Assembly: GCA_944324735.1 (NCBI GenBank)
Contig: CALUXL010000035.1
Location: 1 to 32,068, forward strand
Source: an uncultured Elusimicrobiales bacterium
GTDB taxonomy: Bacteria > Elusimicrobiota > Elusimicrobia > Elusimicrobiales > Elusimicrobiaceae
Reading direction: 5' to 3'
Length of the DNA stretch: 32,068 bases
The first letter of the stretch is position 1, and each line of letters begins with the position of its first letter. The translations under genes and the position numbers were made by a program. The notes beneath the pieces were generated by a model. That model was not told the origin of the DNA, made no database searches, and saw nothing but the letters and a program-made list of their open reading frames with translations. This document shows positions 8,334 to 16,554 of the stretch, piece after piece.

Positions 8334-8362
8334 TTGACAAAGCGCCTTATCTCCGCTATACT
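8334..8362 (+). promoter_or_regulatory. Promoter of hairpin cassette 2
   Basis: TTGACA (full consensus), exactly 17 bases, TATACT. It points rightward into the end of the 249-residue gene. Confidence 0.7.
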
Positions 8363-8369
8363 ATACTTA

Positions 8370-8418
8370 GGCGCCCAAAGCGGGTCTTGATCACCCGTGT
8401 AGGGTGCCATTTATTTTG
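8370..8418 (+). ncRNA. Small hairpin RNA, cassette 2
   Basis: Outer stem GGCGCCC (8370-8376) with GGGTGCC (8402-8408, one G-U pair), inner stem CGGGT (8381-8385) with ACCCG (8393-8397), inner loop CTTGATC. The tail is TTATTTT, a weaker stop than in cassette 1, and it overlaps the stop codon of the 249-residue gene on the other strand. Confidence 0.5.
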
Positions 8419-9160
8419 GTATTTTTATTCCTAATCTTTTTGCCACCTCTGGATGTTCAACTAAATACTTCGCTACATTCGAATTGACATTGTAGAGCAC
8501 CCGTCCTGTTTCGTCTTCCGCCACCTGTACCCCTCGGTTACCCTTCTGAAACCAGTGGAACTGCTGAAAATCGTCCCTTCTGCCTTTGTATAGTCCGCGG
8601 GGAGGGTAATATGTGCCGGTCGCATAAATATCCGGCACTTCGTCCAGCATGTCATAGCTCTGCGGATTATTTCCTTCTTTTATTTTGCGCCACGAAACCT
8701 TAGCATTTATCCGTGCGTCCGGGTGTCCTTCCCGTTTCAGCGGCCCGCGCGCACGCAAAGCGTTAAACCGTTCTTTGCCATACTGCAAATCTGCCTGCCA
8801 CTGCTGCCGCGTTCGCTTGGGGTACGACTGCACCGAAGCCGAAACCTGAAAAGGCTTGTCCAGTATTTCCAGCAAGCGGCCCATTTTTAAGGCTTTGCCC
8901 GCACCGGCCCCCAGCAGTATATTGCCCGCCATTTCTGCCGCAAACGCTCCGTATGGGTTTTCATAGCGCACATCGCGCAAACCTTGCTTAAAGGCCCGCC
9001 GCCCCGCCTCAAAAGAGCGCTGCGCATCGGTGCCTTCTGGCCCAAAAAGGTAGTCGTTTACCATTTGCGCCGCTCCGGCCACGCTGGCGGCGTTGTCATC
9101 GCCTATCGCGCTCCAAAGCGGCCGTCCATACTTTATCAAGGCTTCTGCCAAATTCCCCAT
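8411..9160 (-). CDS. Phage virion-associated protein, possible polyvalent or nuclease-like C-terminus
   Basis: 249 residues. The first ~95 are helical with an Ala/Gly-rich hydrophobic patch (about 70-92), like the membrane-active N-terminus of the 800-residue ejection protein. The C-terminal ~85 residues form a compact Tyr/Trp/Asn-rich domain (WFQKGNRGVQVAEDETGRV, then YNVNSNVAKYL) that recalls the Barnase/EndoU/RelE-like modules attached to phage polyvalent proteins; that resemblance is weak and no catalytic set could be fixed. It follows the tail-tube genes with a short gap and is separated from the next gene by 241 bases carrying two small RNA cassettes on the other strand. Function unknown. 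Confidence 0.45.
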   Translation of the reverse strand: MGNLAEALIKYGRPLWSAIGDDNAASVAGAAQMVNDYLFGPEGTDAQRSFEAGRRAFKQGLRDVRYENPYGAFAAEMAGNILLGAGAGKALKMGRLLEILDKPFQVSASVQSYPKRTRQQWQADLQYGKERFNALRARGPLKREGHPDARINAKVSWRKIKEGNNPQSYDMLDEVPDIYATGTYYPPRGLYKGRRDDFQQFHWFQKGNRGVQVAEDETGRVLYNVNSNVAKYLVEHPEVAKRLGIKIPK

Positions 9161-9172
9161 AAGTCATTTCCT

Positions 9173-10717
9173 TTACGCCAAATTTTTGCTTTGCTCAAAA
9201 AACACGTCATATCCCAGCAGGTTTGCCTCGCTGTTTAACAGCGCACCGCTTGCGCCCAAGCTAAAGTAGGTTCCTTGCGTCAGGCGCAAAAGAATCCTTT
9301 TCTTTACGGCAGCCGCTTCGGCAGCCCAGGGGGTTTCGTCCCAAGGCGAAGTGTCCCACTGGCTCTGCGGAGCGGCCGGGCTGGACTGATAGGCCCGGTA
9401 CTCTTTCTTAAAATCAACCGACACATTTACATCAAATTTCATTTCGTTTCTGCCTTGGTAAAAAAGAACCACTTCTTTTAAGGCTTTGGCATACGGTGTG
9501 CCCAGTGTGCTGTATGCTCCCATAAAACGCCAATTAATGCTTTTTCCGTTGTCGTTCTGTCCCGTCTGCGCTTGGAACACGCCCCCGCTGCCGCAAAAAT
9601 ACAGTTTCCCGTTTAGCTCGGCCCAGTCCAGCGCATTTAACCCGGTAAATTTGCTCCACGCACCGGTTTGCAAATTCATCACGTGCTGCACCGCCTGCGC
9701 GCCCGTTTCCGGCACATTCACTAATAGCAACCCGTCCGATTGAAAAGGTTTCACCGTCCAGCCGTAGTTGGCAAACGAACTTTTAAGCTCCGCCAAGGTG
9801 GGGTTAATCGCGTCCGAAAATGCGGCGGTTTTTTGCGCGGCGGGGGCGGAGAGAAGCTGCGAAAGCATATAATATCCGTTCTCGCCCAAATACACCAAAT
9901 CGCCTCCCAACGCACACACGCACTTATTTCCCAGCGGGCGCGGTATTTTGTAAGTACCGCGCAGCGTCCAAGCGTCTATTTCACTGGGGTTGTCCCCCGC
10001 GTACACCAACACTTCGCCTTCCGAAGTAATAAATAAAATCTGGCTTTCCTGCGCACCGGAAGACACGCTGTATGTCCACCCCGCCGCACACACCAAATGC
10101 CCGCCCAAGCGGGCTATTTGTGCCAAATCAAAAGGCAGCATTTCCCCCTGCACGGCTCCCGCGTCTTTGGTATACCAAAACCGCAGGCTTTCCCGTTCCA
10201 AAAAGAACAACCGGTTTTTGTACAGCGTACCCGCAAAAAAAGGGGCGGTATCCAGCGGTGTTTGTTCTTCTGCTTCCCCCGCTTGGGTAAACTCGGCGGC
10301 TTGTATGGTTTCCCCGTCAAACACCTGCACGGGATCCTGTCCGTTTAAAAAGTACAAACGCCCTTTATAAAAAACGGTATTCCAGCGATTACTCAAAAAT
10401 CCTTCCGCCCGCTGAAGAAGCGTATGGCTCGTAAAATCCACTTCCCAAATTTTATTGGCTGCGGCCGTAAATAATTTTTTTACGCCGTAATCATACGCAG
10501 CGAGCATTTCCGGCAAATCGCTGCACGCCGCCGCCAGGGTAAACCCTTTGCGCACACCAATACGCCCGCCGTCTACCACCATATTTTCCAGCACACGCGC
10601 AAAGCGCGGATCCATCCCCGTCAGATTATCGCGCGTATTCCACCCCAGCACCGGCGCGGAGAACGAAGCCGTAGCACGGCGCAAATCTTTATTGGTAGGG
10701 CGCAGCGGTTTTCTCAT
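9173..10717 (-). CDS. Tail tube / packaged-DNA stabilisation protein (T7 gp12 or P22 gp10-like)
   Basis: 514 residues. It starts one base after the adaptor stop with a GGAG site. The sequence is a run of beta-strand blocks with repeated 'yfLngqdpvqVFDG', 'sqILFITSEGEVLVYAG' and 'GDLVYLGENGYYMLS' style units typical of the beta-propeller body of podoviral tail-tubular protein B / gp10 stabilisation proteins. The N-terminal 'APVLGWNTRDNLTGMDPRFA..LENM' block is a frequent opening of that family. The product would form the tail nozzle below the portal-adaptor complex. Gene order after the adaptor agrees. Family recognised by pattern; no search was run. Confidence 0.75.
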   Translation of the reverse strand: MRKPLRPTNKDLRRATASFSAPVLGWNTRDNLTGMDPRFARVLENMVVDGGRIGVRKGFTLAAACSDLPEMLAAYDYGVKKLFTAAANKIWEVDFTSHTLLQRAEGFLSNRWNTVFYKGRLYFLNGQDPVQVFDGETIQAAEFTQAGEAEEQTPLDTAPFFAGTLYKNRLFFLERESLRFWYTKDAGAVQGEMLPFDLAQIARLGGHLVCAAGWTYSVSSGAQESQILFITSEGEVLVYAGDNPSEIDAWTLRGTYKIPRPLGNKCVCALGGDLVYLGENGYYMLSQLLSAPAAQKTAAFSDAINPTLAELKSSFANYGWTVKPFQSDGLLLVNVPETGAQAVQHVMNLQTGAWSKFTGLNALDWAELNGKLYFCGSGGVFQAQTGQNDNGKSINWRFMGAYSTLGTPYAKALKEVVLFYQGRNEMKFDVNVSVDFKKEYRAYQSSPAAPQSQWDTSPWDETPWAAEAAAVKKRILLRLTQGTYFSLGASGALLNSEANLLGYDVFFEQSKNLA

Positions 10718-10718
10718 A

Positions 10719-11441
10719 CTAGACTCCCGCCCCGGTATCGGGCAAATTCACGCGCAGTTGCGGCGCGTCGGGATCCGCTCCACGCAAAATGGGCGCATAG
10801 GTGTTGCGCGCTTTCAGCCCGGCCAGGCATTTTTCGTAATCTTGCTGGGCGTCTGCATAGTCGTAGCCCATTTCCTGCTTAAAACGGTACACCCCGCCCA
10901 AAATAAGCAGTTCCGTGTCCAGCGGTGTGGTGTCGTCGTCTTTGTCAAAAGCTCGTTTGGGCGTACCGTCAGCGGCCAGGGCGCCAAATTTACTGCGGTA
11001 GCGCAGCACGCCCTTCCACCCGTTGCTTTCCAGCTTGGGCAAAAACACGAGTTCTCCGCCCATAACGGTAAAATACTTGTCGGCCGCCCCCGTCCCCAAC
11101 ACCAACATCCGCGTGTATTCATCCGGCGTCAAATAGCGCACCGGGGTAGAGGAGCCCATTTCATAAATTTGCGGCGTCAAGGCAAGGCCGAAATCGGGCG
11201 CCAATACGGCAAGAGCCAGCCCGCCCGTTTTTTCGTTGTAGGCGTTCTGGTTGGTATCCGCCCTAAAAATAACCTGTTTTTGTAACTCCTGCCAGCCGTA
11301 ACTGTTTAGGGCCGCGTCCAACACGCGGTTTACAATGCCCAGCAGCCGCTGGGCAGACGCGTCGTTGGTGTTCGTCAGCGTATTGGGGATATCCAACCCC
11401 AATACCCGCGCAATTTCTTGGATTATTTTTAGGGCGGTCAT
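10719..11441 (-). CDS. Head-tail adaptor (tail tubular protein A / P22 gp4-like)
   Basis: 240 residues, mostly helical in the first 65 and last 60, with a beta-rich middle, the usual plan of podoviral adaptor proteins that ring the portal. The opening 'ALKIIQEIARVLGLDIP' and 'LLGIVNRVLDAAL' followed by 'W.EL.KQ' matches the adaptor pattern 'iin.al..lg..w.eL'. It is directly followed by the tail-tube protein. Its stop is TAG, one of several amber stops in the late operon, which argues that this phage does not reassign TAG. Assignment rests on pattern, length and order. Confidence 0.65.
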   Translation of the reverse strand: MTALKIIQEIARVLGLDIPNTLTNTNDASAQRLLGIVNRVLDAALNSYGWQELQKQVIFRADTNQNAYNEKTGGLALAVLAPDFGLALTPQIYEMGSSTPVRYLTPDEYTRMLVLGTGAADKYFTVMGGELVFLPKLESNGWKGVLRYRSKFGALAADGTPKRAFDKDDDTTPLDTELLILGGVYRFKQEMGYDYADAQQDYEKCLAGLKARNTYAPILRGADPDAPQLRVNLPDTGAGV

Positions 11442-11444
11442 AAT

Positions 11445-11897
11445 TTATTTACCTTGGGCCGTTTTGGGTTTGGTTTCTTTTTCCGCGGTTTCTTTTTTTT
11501 CCGTGGCTTCTTTTTCTTTGAGGGCCGCTTTCTGTGCAGCGACTTTCTTTTCCGCGTCGGCTTTGAGGGCCGCTTTTTCCAGTTTTTCAAAATCGGCCCA
11601 GCTTTCTGCAAAGCGTTTTTTCAGTTCCGCGCCTTTCACACCGGTTACCTTGTGGGACACCACATCTTTGTTTACGGACGAAGAAATTTTAATTTGGCAA
11701 ATCACGCATTCGTCGTAAACGGGAGCTCCGTTTTGGCGGCTCTTAAAGCCGTTTAACTGTTTCACGCGGGCAAAACGGCCAAACACGCCCTTTTCGCGCA
11801 CGGTCTTAAAACTGCCGGTATTGGCATCCAACACCGAAAGAACCCCGCAGGTTTCTTTGTAATCCGTTCCATACATTTCTTTGAACACTTGTTCCAT
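11445..11897 (-). CDS. Uncharacterised head-region protein with Lys/Glu-rich tail
   Basis: 150 residues from the ATG at 11897 with AGAGGA 5 bases upstream; an in-frame TTG five codons earlier is less likely. Residues 1-90 look globular with two Cys in a 'DECVICQIKI' segment. Residues about 100-150 are an almost pure Ala/Glu/Lys helix. It sits between the small coat-associated protein and the adaptor, behind a hairpin at 11915-11940. A head completion or decoration-related role is plausible from position only; no family was recognised. Confidence 0.55.
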   Translation of the reverse strand: MEQVFKEMYGTDYKETCGVLSVLDANTGSFKTVREKGVFGRFARVKQLNGFKSRQNGAPVYDECVICQIKISSSVNKDVVSHKVTGVKGAELKKRFAESWADFEKLEKAALKADAEKKVAAQKAALKEKEATEKKETAEKETKPKTAQGK

Positions 11898-11914
11898 AAA
11901 AGTCCTCTCCAATT

Positions 11915-11940
11915 ATCCCGCCGGGGTTTTCCGGCGGGAT
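11915..11940 (-). terminator. GC-rich hairpin between late genes (attenuator-like)
   Basis: ATCCCGCCGG and CCGGCGGGAT are perfect 10-base arms around six bases, between the small capsid-associated gene and the next gene. There is no T-run, so it may protect the 3' end of capsid mRNA or lower expression of genes beyond it. Confidence 0.5.
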
Positions 11941-11948
11941 TATTACCG

Positions 11949-12218
11949 TTAAGCAGCCGTCGGCAGGGAATAGACCACAAAGCCGTACTGGTCTTTGCCG
12001 ATGGCGTAATCAGTTTTACAGGCAATACCGGTTCCGGTTTTGGCCGCCTTGCCCGTGTCCAACACTTTGCAGGCGGTTTCTTTGGAAATATCCTCCGAGG
12101 CCTGCACATAAATAGCCACTTTTCCATCCGTGGTAAGCAGCTTGGCCCCCAGTTCCTGGCTGGGCGTATCTTCCGCTTGCGCGGCGGCCGAACTGACGGC
12201 CGAAGTGAAACTAAGCAT
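11949..12218 (-). CDS. Small capsid-associated (possible decoration) protein
   Basis: 89 residues. The start is the ATG at 12218, which has AGAGGAG about 6 bases upstream. After an Ala/Ser-rich leader of about 25 residues, the rest is beta-rich with alternating Gly, Thr and Lys (GAKLLTTDGKVAIYVQASED, KTGTGIACKTDYAIG). Small beta proteins placed immediately after the major capsid gene often decorate or stabilise the capsid. The family was not recognised, so decoration is an inference from size and place. Confidence 0.5.
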   Translation of the reverse strand: MLSFTSAVSSAAAQAEDTPSQELGAKLLTTDGKVAIYVQASEDISKETACKVLDTGKAAKTGTGIACKTDYAIGKDQYGFVVYSLPTAA

Positions 12219-12261
12219 AATTTCTCCTCTCGTTTGGGGGTGCAGCACGCTCCCCTGGCAA

Positions 12262-13230
12262 CTAGGCGGTAATAACACCCTGCAAGTTGCGGTTGGAAAT
12301 GGTAAAGTTCCCTTGGAAAATCATCGGGAATACTTTTGCATCCTGGTTGACGGGCAGGCGTTCTTCATCCAGCGTAAAGAACGCGTCTTTGTGGGGGCGC
12401 AGCTTCAAATAGCGGGTATTCAAAAAGTACATATGGCCCGCCGGGCAGAAGCTGTCGTACACCACCGGCACGCCTTCAAACTCCACCGCCGTGAAGGACG
12501 CATCGCCGATTTTGGTTTTCCCGTCCACAATGCGCTTCATGTTTACTACCGCCGCTTTATACAAGCGGTAATAATCCGCACTGGCAATAATCAAATCCGG
12601 CCGGTCGCTGTTGCGCGTGGTGCGGATCATCATTTCGTCCATAGCGGCCAGCATTTGCTCAGGAGTGGGCGTTCCTTCCTCCAGGGCGGCCTCTGTGGCA
12701 AAGCTGTAAGCTTGGTTGCGCCAGAAAGCATATTCCGCGGCGTCAATGCCGCCCACGCTGGAGGATTCCGGATTGTCGGACACCAACGCCTGCAACCCCG
12801 TCAATTCTTTTCCGCCGTCCCCCGTTCCGTCGGAATAGGAACTTTTGGCCACATTGTTTTTCATCGTGATTTCGGCGTTTAACATTTTGCTTTTGAGCAA
12901 ATTGTGCTTCTTTTGCTTGGTAGCGCTGTTGTTGCGCATTTCCAAGCCGGAAATCACCACGTTGGCATTGGCCTGCTTCCAGGGGAATACGGCCGAAGTC
13001 AGCACATCGGAAGCGGAAATGTCCAAAAGTTCATATCCGCTATACCACTTAAACGTGCCGTTTTCGGCGTACATAATGTCTTCTTCCAAGGCCACGCCGC
13101 CGTCCTCTTTCACAATGGCATCCATTTCTTTCAGGCGCGAAAGAAGCGGCGAATGGGCGGTCACGTTGTCGGCCAGCGTATCGCTCCATTTGCGAAGCGT
13201 AGTTACTACCAAGTCGGTAAAATTACTCAT
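12262..13230 (-). CDS. Major capsid protein
   Basis: 322 residues, start with AGGAG 4-5 bases upstream, stop TAG. It follows the scaffold gene by 9 bases and has the mixed alpha/beta layout of HK97-fold coat proteins, with an N-terminal 'NFTDLVVTTLRKWSDTLADN', a middle 'FKWYSGYELLDI' and a 'RPDLIIASADYYRLYKAAV' P-domain-like helix region. Similar coat proteins occur in podoviral and siphoviral prophages with scaffold directly upstream. The order portal, scaffold, coat and the lack of any other suitable candidate make the call firm even without a database match. Confidence 0.8.
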   Translation of the reverse strand: MSNFTDLVVTTLRKWSDTLADNVTAHSPLLSRLKEMDAIVKEDGGVALEEDIMYAENGTFKWYSGYELLDISASDVLTSAVFPWKQANANVVISGLEMRNNSATKQKKHNLLKSKMLNAEITMKNNVAKSSYSDGTGDGGKELTGLQALVSDNPESSSVGGIDAAEYAFWRNQAYSFATEAALEEGTPTPEQMLAAMDEMMIRTTRNSDRPDLIIASADYYRLYKAAVVNMKRIVDGKTKIGDASFTAVEFEGVPVVYDSFCPAGHMYFLNTRYLKLRPHKDAFFTLDEERLPVNQDAKVFPMIFQGNFTISNRNLQGVITA

Positions 13231-13239
13231 TTATTCTCC

Positions 13240-14241
13240 TTATTGCCCGGCCAGTTCTTCTTCTGCCAAGGCAATGATGTCGTCAATTTTTTTTATTTTG
13301 TTTCCGCCCGTGTGCGGTGCAGCGCTTGCGCGGGCACGCAATAATGCGGCCTTTTTGGCTTTTTCCACTTCGGCCTGTTTTTGCGCGGCTTGCTGCCGTT
13401 CCTGTTTAAGCAGTTCTTCACGCGCTTTGGGCAGGCTGTAGAGGGCTTCGCGGTAAGCTTTTTCCAAGTCTTCGTGCCCGTCGCGGCGCATAATGTAGCC
13501 CATTACGGGCGCCACGTCGGCGAAGTACGGGTGTGTCTTATTTCCCTTATCGTCCACCACGCCTGCGAACTCTTCCAATGCTTTTTCCCACGGTTTGGCT
13601 TGCGGTTGCGCATTGGGGGCAGCAGGCGAGTTTTGCCGGCTGAGCAGGTGCTGCAATTGTTCCAGTTTGGCCTCAATGGGCCGCACGGCTTCTTCGGCCG
13701 GGTCGGGCTGATATCCTTGCAGCTGTTCCAGGCTTACCCCCGCCTGCCGCGCCAGCATGCTTAAGGTGCGAAGCGGATTTCGCTTTAATTCTTCTTCAAA
13801 GCGTCTTGCGTCGGAAACAAACGAGGCAAATTCTTTCATATTTTGAAATCTGCCCGTCACTACGGGTCTAAGCTCGGCCAATTCCGCTTCCAGTTCCGCG
13901 CGCATAGCGGCGGCTTGCTGTGTTTTTTTGGTATGGTCGGCCTGGAAATGGTGGTAGTATTTTCCCAACAAATCCCGCAGGTTATCGGGGGCGGAAGCAA
14001 ACAGTTTTTTGTCTTCTTCCGGCCAGCTGGAAATCATTTTTTCCAGTTTTTCCCGGTGTTCTTTTTGTTCCTGGGTTTCTGCCTCAGCGGCTTGCCCCGG
14101 GGTTTTGTTTGTTCCGTCTTGGGGTTCCGTGTCGGCGTTTTCCAGTTCTTCTTCGGCCTGGGCGATTAACCCGTCCGCCGTAATGACTTCATCTTTCGGC
14201 TCGTTATCCGTCAGACTGTCGTTTATTTCGTGTTCTTGCAT
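13240..14241 (-). CDS. Scaffolding protein
   Basis: 333 residues, very rich in Glu, Gln, Ala and Lys, with an acidic N-terminal third, a long central helix and a Lys/Arg-rich C-terminal helix (about 280-312). This charge layout, acidic front and basic coat-binding end, is characteristic of tailed-phage scaffolding proteins, which direct coat assembly and leave the head before or during packaging. It lies between portal and coat, with GGGAGG before the ATG. No protease domain is apparent. Confidence 0.75.
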   Translation of the reverse strand: MQEHEINDSLTDNEPKDEVITADGLIAQAEEELENADTEPQDGTNKTPGQAAEAETQEQKEHREKLEKMISSWPEEDKKLFASAPDNLRDLLGKYYHHFQADHTKKTQQAAAMRAELEAELAELRPVVTGRFQNMKEFASFVSDARRFEEELKRNPLRTLSMLARQAGVSLEQLQGYQPDPAEEAVRPIEAKLEQLQHLLSRQNSPAAPNAQPQAKPWEKALEEFAGVVDDKGNKTHPYFADVAPVMGYIMRRDGHEDLEKAYREALYSLPKAREELLKQERQQAAQKQAEVEKAKKAALLRARASAAPHTGGNKIKKIDDIIALAEEELAGQ

Positions 14242-14287
14242 ATATCCTCCCGTTTCACCGTTCTATCGGCTACGGTACTTCAAATGG

Positions 14288-16246
14288 TTACTTCAAGCTT
14301 ATTTTGGCGCTTTCCAAAGCCAGTTGTGCAGCGTCCTTTTGGGTGTCTTTTATCAGCTTGGCCCGATCCAGTTTTATCTTTTCCCCTGCCTGAGCCAGCT
14401 TTACCTGCGCTTCCGCAGCGCGCGCCTGCGCGGTCATTATCTCGGCCTGCGCTTTTAACTGTTCTGCCTGCGCAAGCATTTGTTCCGGTGTAGGCTGCGC
14501 GGGCTTGGGGGCTTTTACCCTCGCTTCCCACGCGGCAAAGGCGTTTTCGTATGCCTCTTTTAACACCCGGCTCTGCGGGAACGCGTCTACCGCAAAAAGC
14601 ACATTGGCTTTTACGGCGTCAATAAATTCGGGGTTGGCCTGCATAAAAGGCAGGGAAGCGTTTAATAAGTCGGACACGCCCTTAAAAAGCCCTATGCGCG
14701 CCTCTTTGTCTTCCTGCGTTTCATCAAACGCCGTGGACGAGCTTTCCACTTCCAGCGTGCAGGCGCGCAAATGGTCTGCCCGAAGCACGCCCAGAACCTC
14801 TTCCCAGGCGGGTTTTTGTAATGCTTGCAAAACGTCCGCCGGGAGCGGCTGGTTTGACTGCTGGGCCAAAAGTGCTTCTTCTTTTTGGGCGCGCATGGGC
14901 AAAACAAGGCCGCTCACGCGCTGTAAATTTTCCAAGGTAAAATGCTCGCATACCAGTTCCGCGCAAAGGCGCATCGCGTCGCGGATAAAATACTGCACTG
15001 CCTGCTGGCGCGCTTTTAGGCGGATAGAGCCAAACTGCCCTTTAATACGCTGGGCCTGTGCGGTTTCGGCCGGGTCGCTTGTACCGCGCAAGATGTCGGC
15101 AATGCCGGTAATTTCGTAAATTTCCGAAAGCGTGCTTTGCTTGCGTTGTTCCAGCACGGAAAGCACCTGCGTTTTACCCTGGTTGGGGTACTCGGCCACC
15201 AGCGAAGCGATCCCCCCTCTTTCTGCTATACTTGCAAAGCTTTCCCCCACCGGGATAGCCGTGTTGTCTTCGGCGTTATTTAAGGCCTCCAGTTCGTCCT
15301 TAAATTCCCCCGCATACAAGGCGTTTGCGCGGATATTGGTTACCAAATCGTCCATTCGTTTGGCGATGCGCGTCAGCTCCAATGCCGTTTTGCGGTACAG
15401 GCGGTATTCCGGCACGGGGGTTAAATCGCGCCCCTGCACAAACTGCAGCGGCCGCGTAATCGGAAAAAATCCCTCCAGCCCATACGGGTCTTCTTCGCGG
15501 GAAAGGTAGCTTGCATAGTCTTTTACAAAAAACACCACCGCCCGTTCGCGCTTATCCCACACTTCCCACACTTCGGCCAGTTCGCGCACATAGCGTTTGT
15601 CTTGGGTGTCGTTTTCTTCGCGGTAAGCCAGCGGGGCGTTTTCGGCGGCGGAGCCGAATTTATCTTTCAATTCCGCCTTGTCCATTAAGTGCCTAAAAGC
15701 CACCCACCACACTTCTTCCCAGCGTTTGGCGTCGGAGCATAGAAACTCATCAAACGCCACACTCTGCAAGGTTACTTTCTGCTCGCCGATGTGTTCCACC
15801 GTTTCTTCCGTTTCGCCCACCGTCGCACCGGTAGGGGAAATCAACGGGCGGGAAACGGTTTCCTGCACGATTTGCGGCTCATAGCTTACGCGCAAAATCC
15901 CGCGGCCGGACAACAAGGCTTCCAGCACGGCGGCGTGCGTTTCCTGCTTTAGGTCAAATTGGTCATTGTTGTACACAACGGCTCTTTCGGCCGCTTCCGC
16001 CGCGGTACGGGCCAGCGTGCGTTCGCTTTCGCTGCCGTCCGTTTGTTTGGCAAACCGTACGCGGATTACCGGTTTAGGCGACGGGCTGGCAAGCGCCCCC
16101 AACAACAAATCCGTATTGGAGTACAAAACATTAAACCGCCGCGCATCGTTGTAGGTAGTCCACACCTCTTTGGCTTCTTTGCGCCACTTTTCGCTTTTTC
16201 CCCAAGCCTGCTCCACCAATTTTTGATAATAGGCCACGCTTTTCAT
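14288..16246 (-). CDS. Portal protein, P22-like
   Basis: 652 residues, in the length range of P22-type portals. The front (about 1-60) is helical, the body contains alternating beta strands and the long stem helices (about 395-440, 'EITGIADILRGTSDPAETAQAQ' region). The 'RIKGQFGSIRLKARQQAVQYF' stem is a typical portal signature of podoviruses. The last ~90 residues are an Ala/Gln/Lys-rich helix like the barrel that projects into P22 heads. The start overlaps the preceding stop as TGATG. The dodecameric ring it forms docks terminase during packaging and the adaptor afterwards. Confidence 0.8.
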   Translation of the reverse strand: MKSVAYYQKLVEQAWGKSEKWRKEAKEVWTTYNDARRFNVLYSNTDLLLGALASPSPKPVIRVRFAKQTDGSESERTLARTAAEAAERAVVYNNDQFDLKQETHAAVLEALLSGRGILRVSYEPQIVQETVSRPLISPTGATVGETEETVEHIGEQKVTLQSVAFDEFLCSDAKRWEEVWWVAFRHLMDKAELKDKFGSAAENAPLAYREENDTQDKRYVRELAEVWEVWDKRERAVVFFVKDYASYLSREEDPYGLEGFFPITRPLQFVQGRDLTPVPEYRLYRKTALELTRIAKRMDDLVTNIRANALYAGEFKDELEALNNAEDNTAIPVGESFASIAERGGIASLVAEYPNQGKTQVLSVLEQRKQSTLSEIYEITGIADILRGTSDPAETAQAQRIKGQFGSIRLKARQQAVQYFIRDAMRLCAELVCEHFTLENLQRVSGLVLPMRAQKEEALLAQQSNQPLPADVLQALQKPAWEEVLGVLRADHLRACTLEVESSSTAFDETQEDKEARIGLFKGVSDLLNASLPFMQANPEFIDAVKANVLFAVDAFPQSRVLKEAYENAFAAWEARVKAPKPAQPTPEQMLAQAEQLKAQAEIMTAQARAAEAQVKLAQAGEKIKLDRAKLIKDTQKDAAQLALESAKISLK

Positions 16247-16554
16247 CAGATCCCCCTAAAGATAACCGGGCGCAGCTTGTACAGCCCGGATAAGGCAAAA
16301 TCTATACTTTTACCCGTTTTTGTAATCACGCGCAATTTGGGATGCCAAAAAAACACCGGGCTAATGCCAAAACGAAAGGAACGGATAATTCCCTTGTTTT
16401 TAAGTCCGCGCAAATACGCTCCGCAATAGCGGTTTAAGTAGGCCAGCAAGGTGCGAATGTTTTCCGCCCCTTCATAAGCAGGTGCGGCCGCTCCCAAAGC
16501 GGCCAAATCTCTTTTCAGTTGAGTTTTCACTTCTTTTTCGTCGTACAAATTCAT
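16246..16554 (-). CDS. Uncharacterised protein between terminase and portal
   Basis: 102 residues, coupled at both ends: its start overlaps the large-terminase stop as TGATG and its stop overlaps the portal start in the same way. The first 50 residues are helical; the second half is basic and beta-like (RFGISPVFFWHPKLRVITKTG). Such tight coupling with packaging genes suggests a co-expressed packaging or head factor, but no motif was recognised. Confidence 0.6.
   Translation of the reverse strand: MNLYDEKEVKTQLKRDLAALGAAAPAYEGAENIRTLLAYLNRYCGAYLRGLKNKGIIRSFRFGISPVFFWHPKLRVITKTGKSIDFALSGLYKLRPVIFRGI

Noticed and set aside
15223-15232. Another TATACT in the portal gene as a fifth cassette
   Set aside because: No -35 at suitable distance and no hairpin follows.
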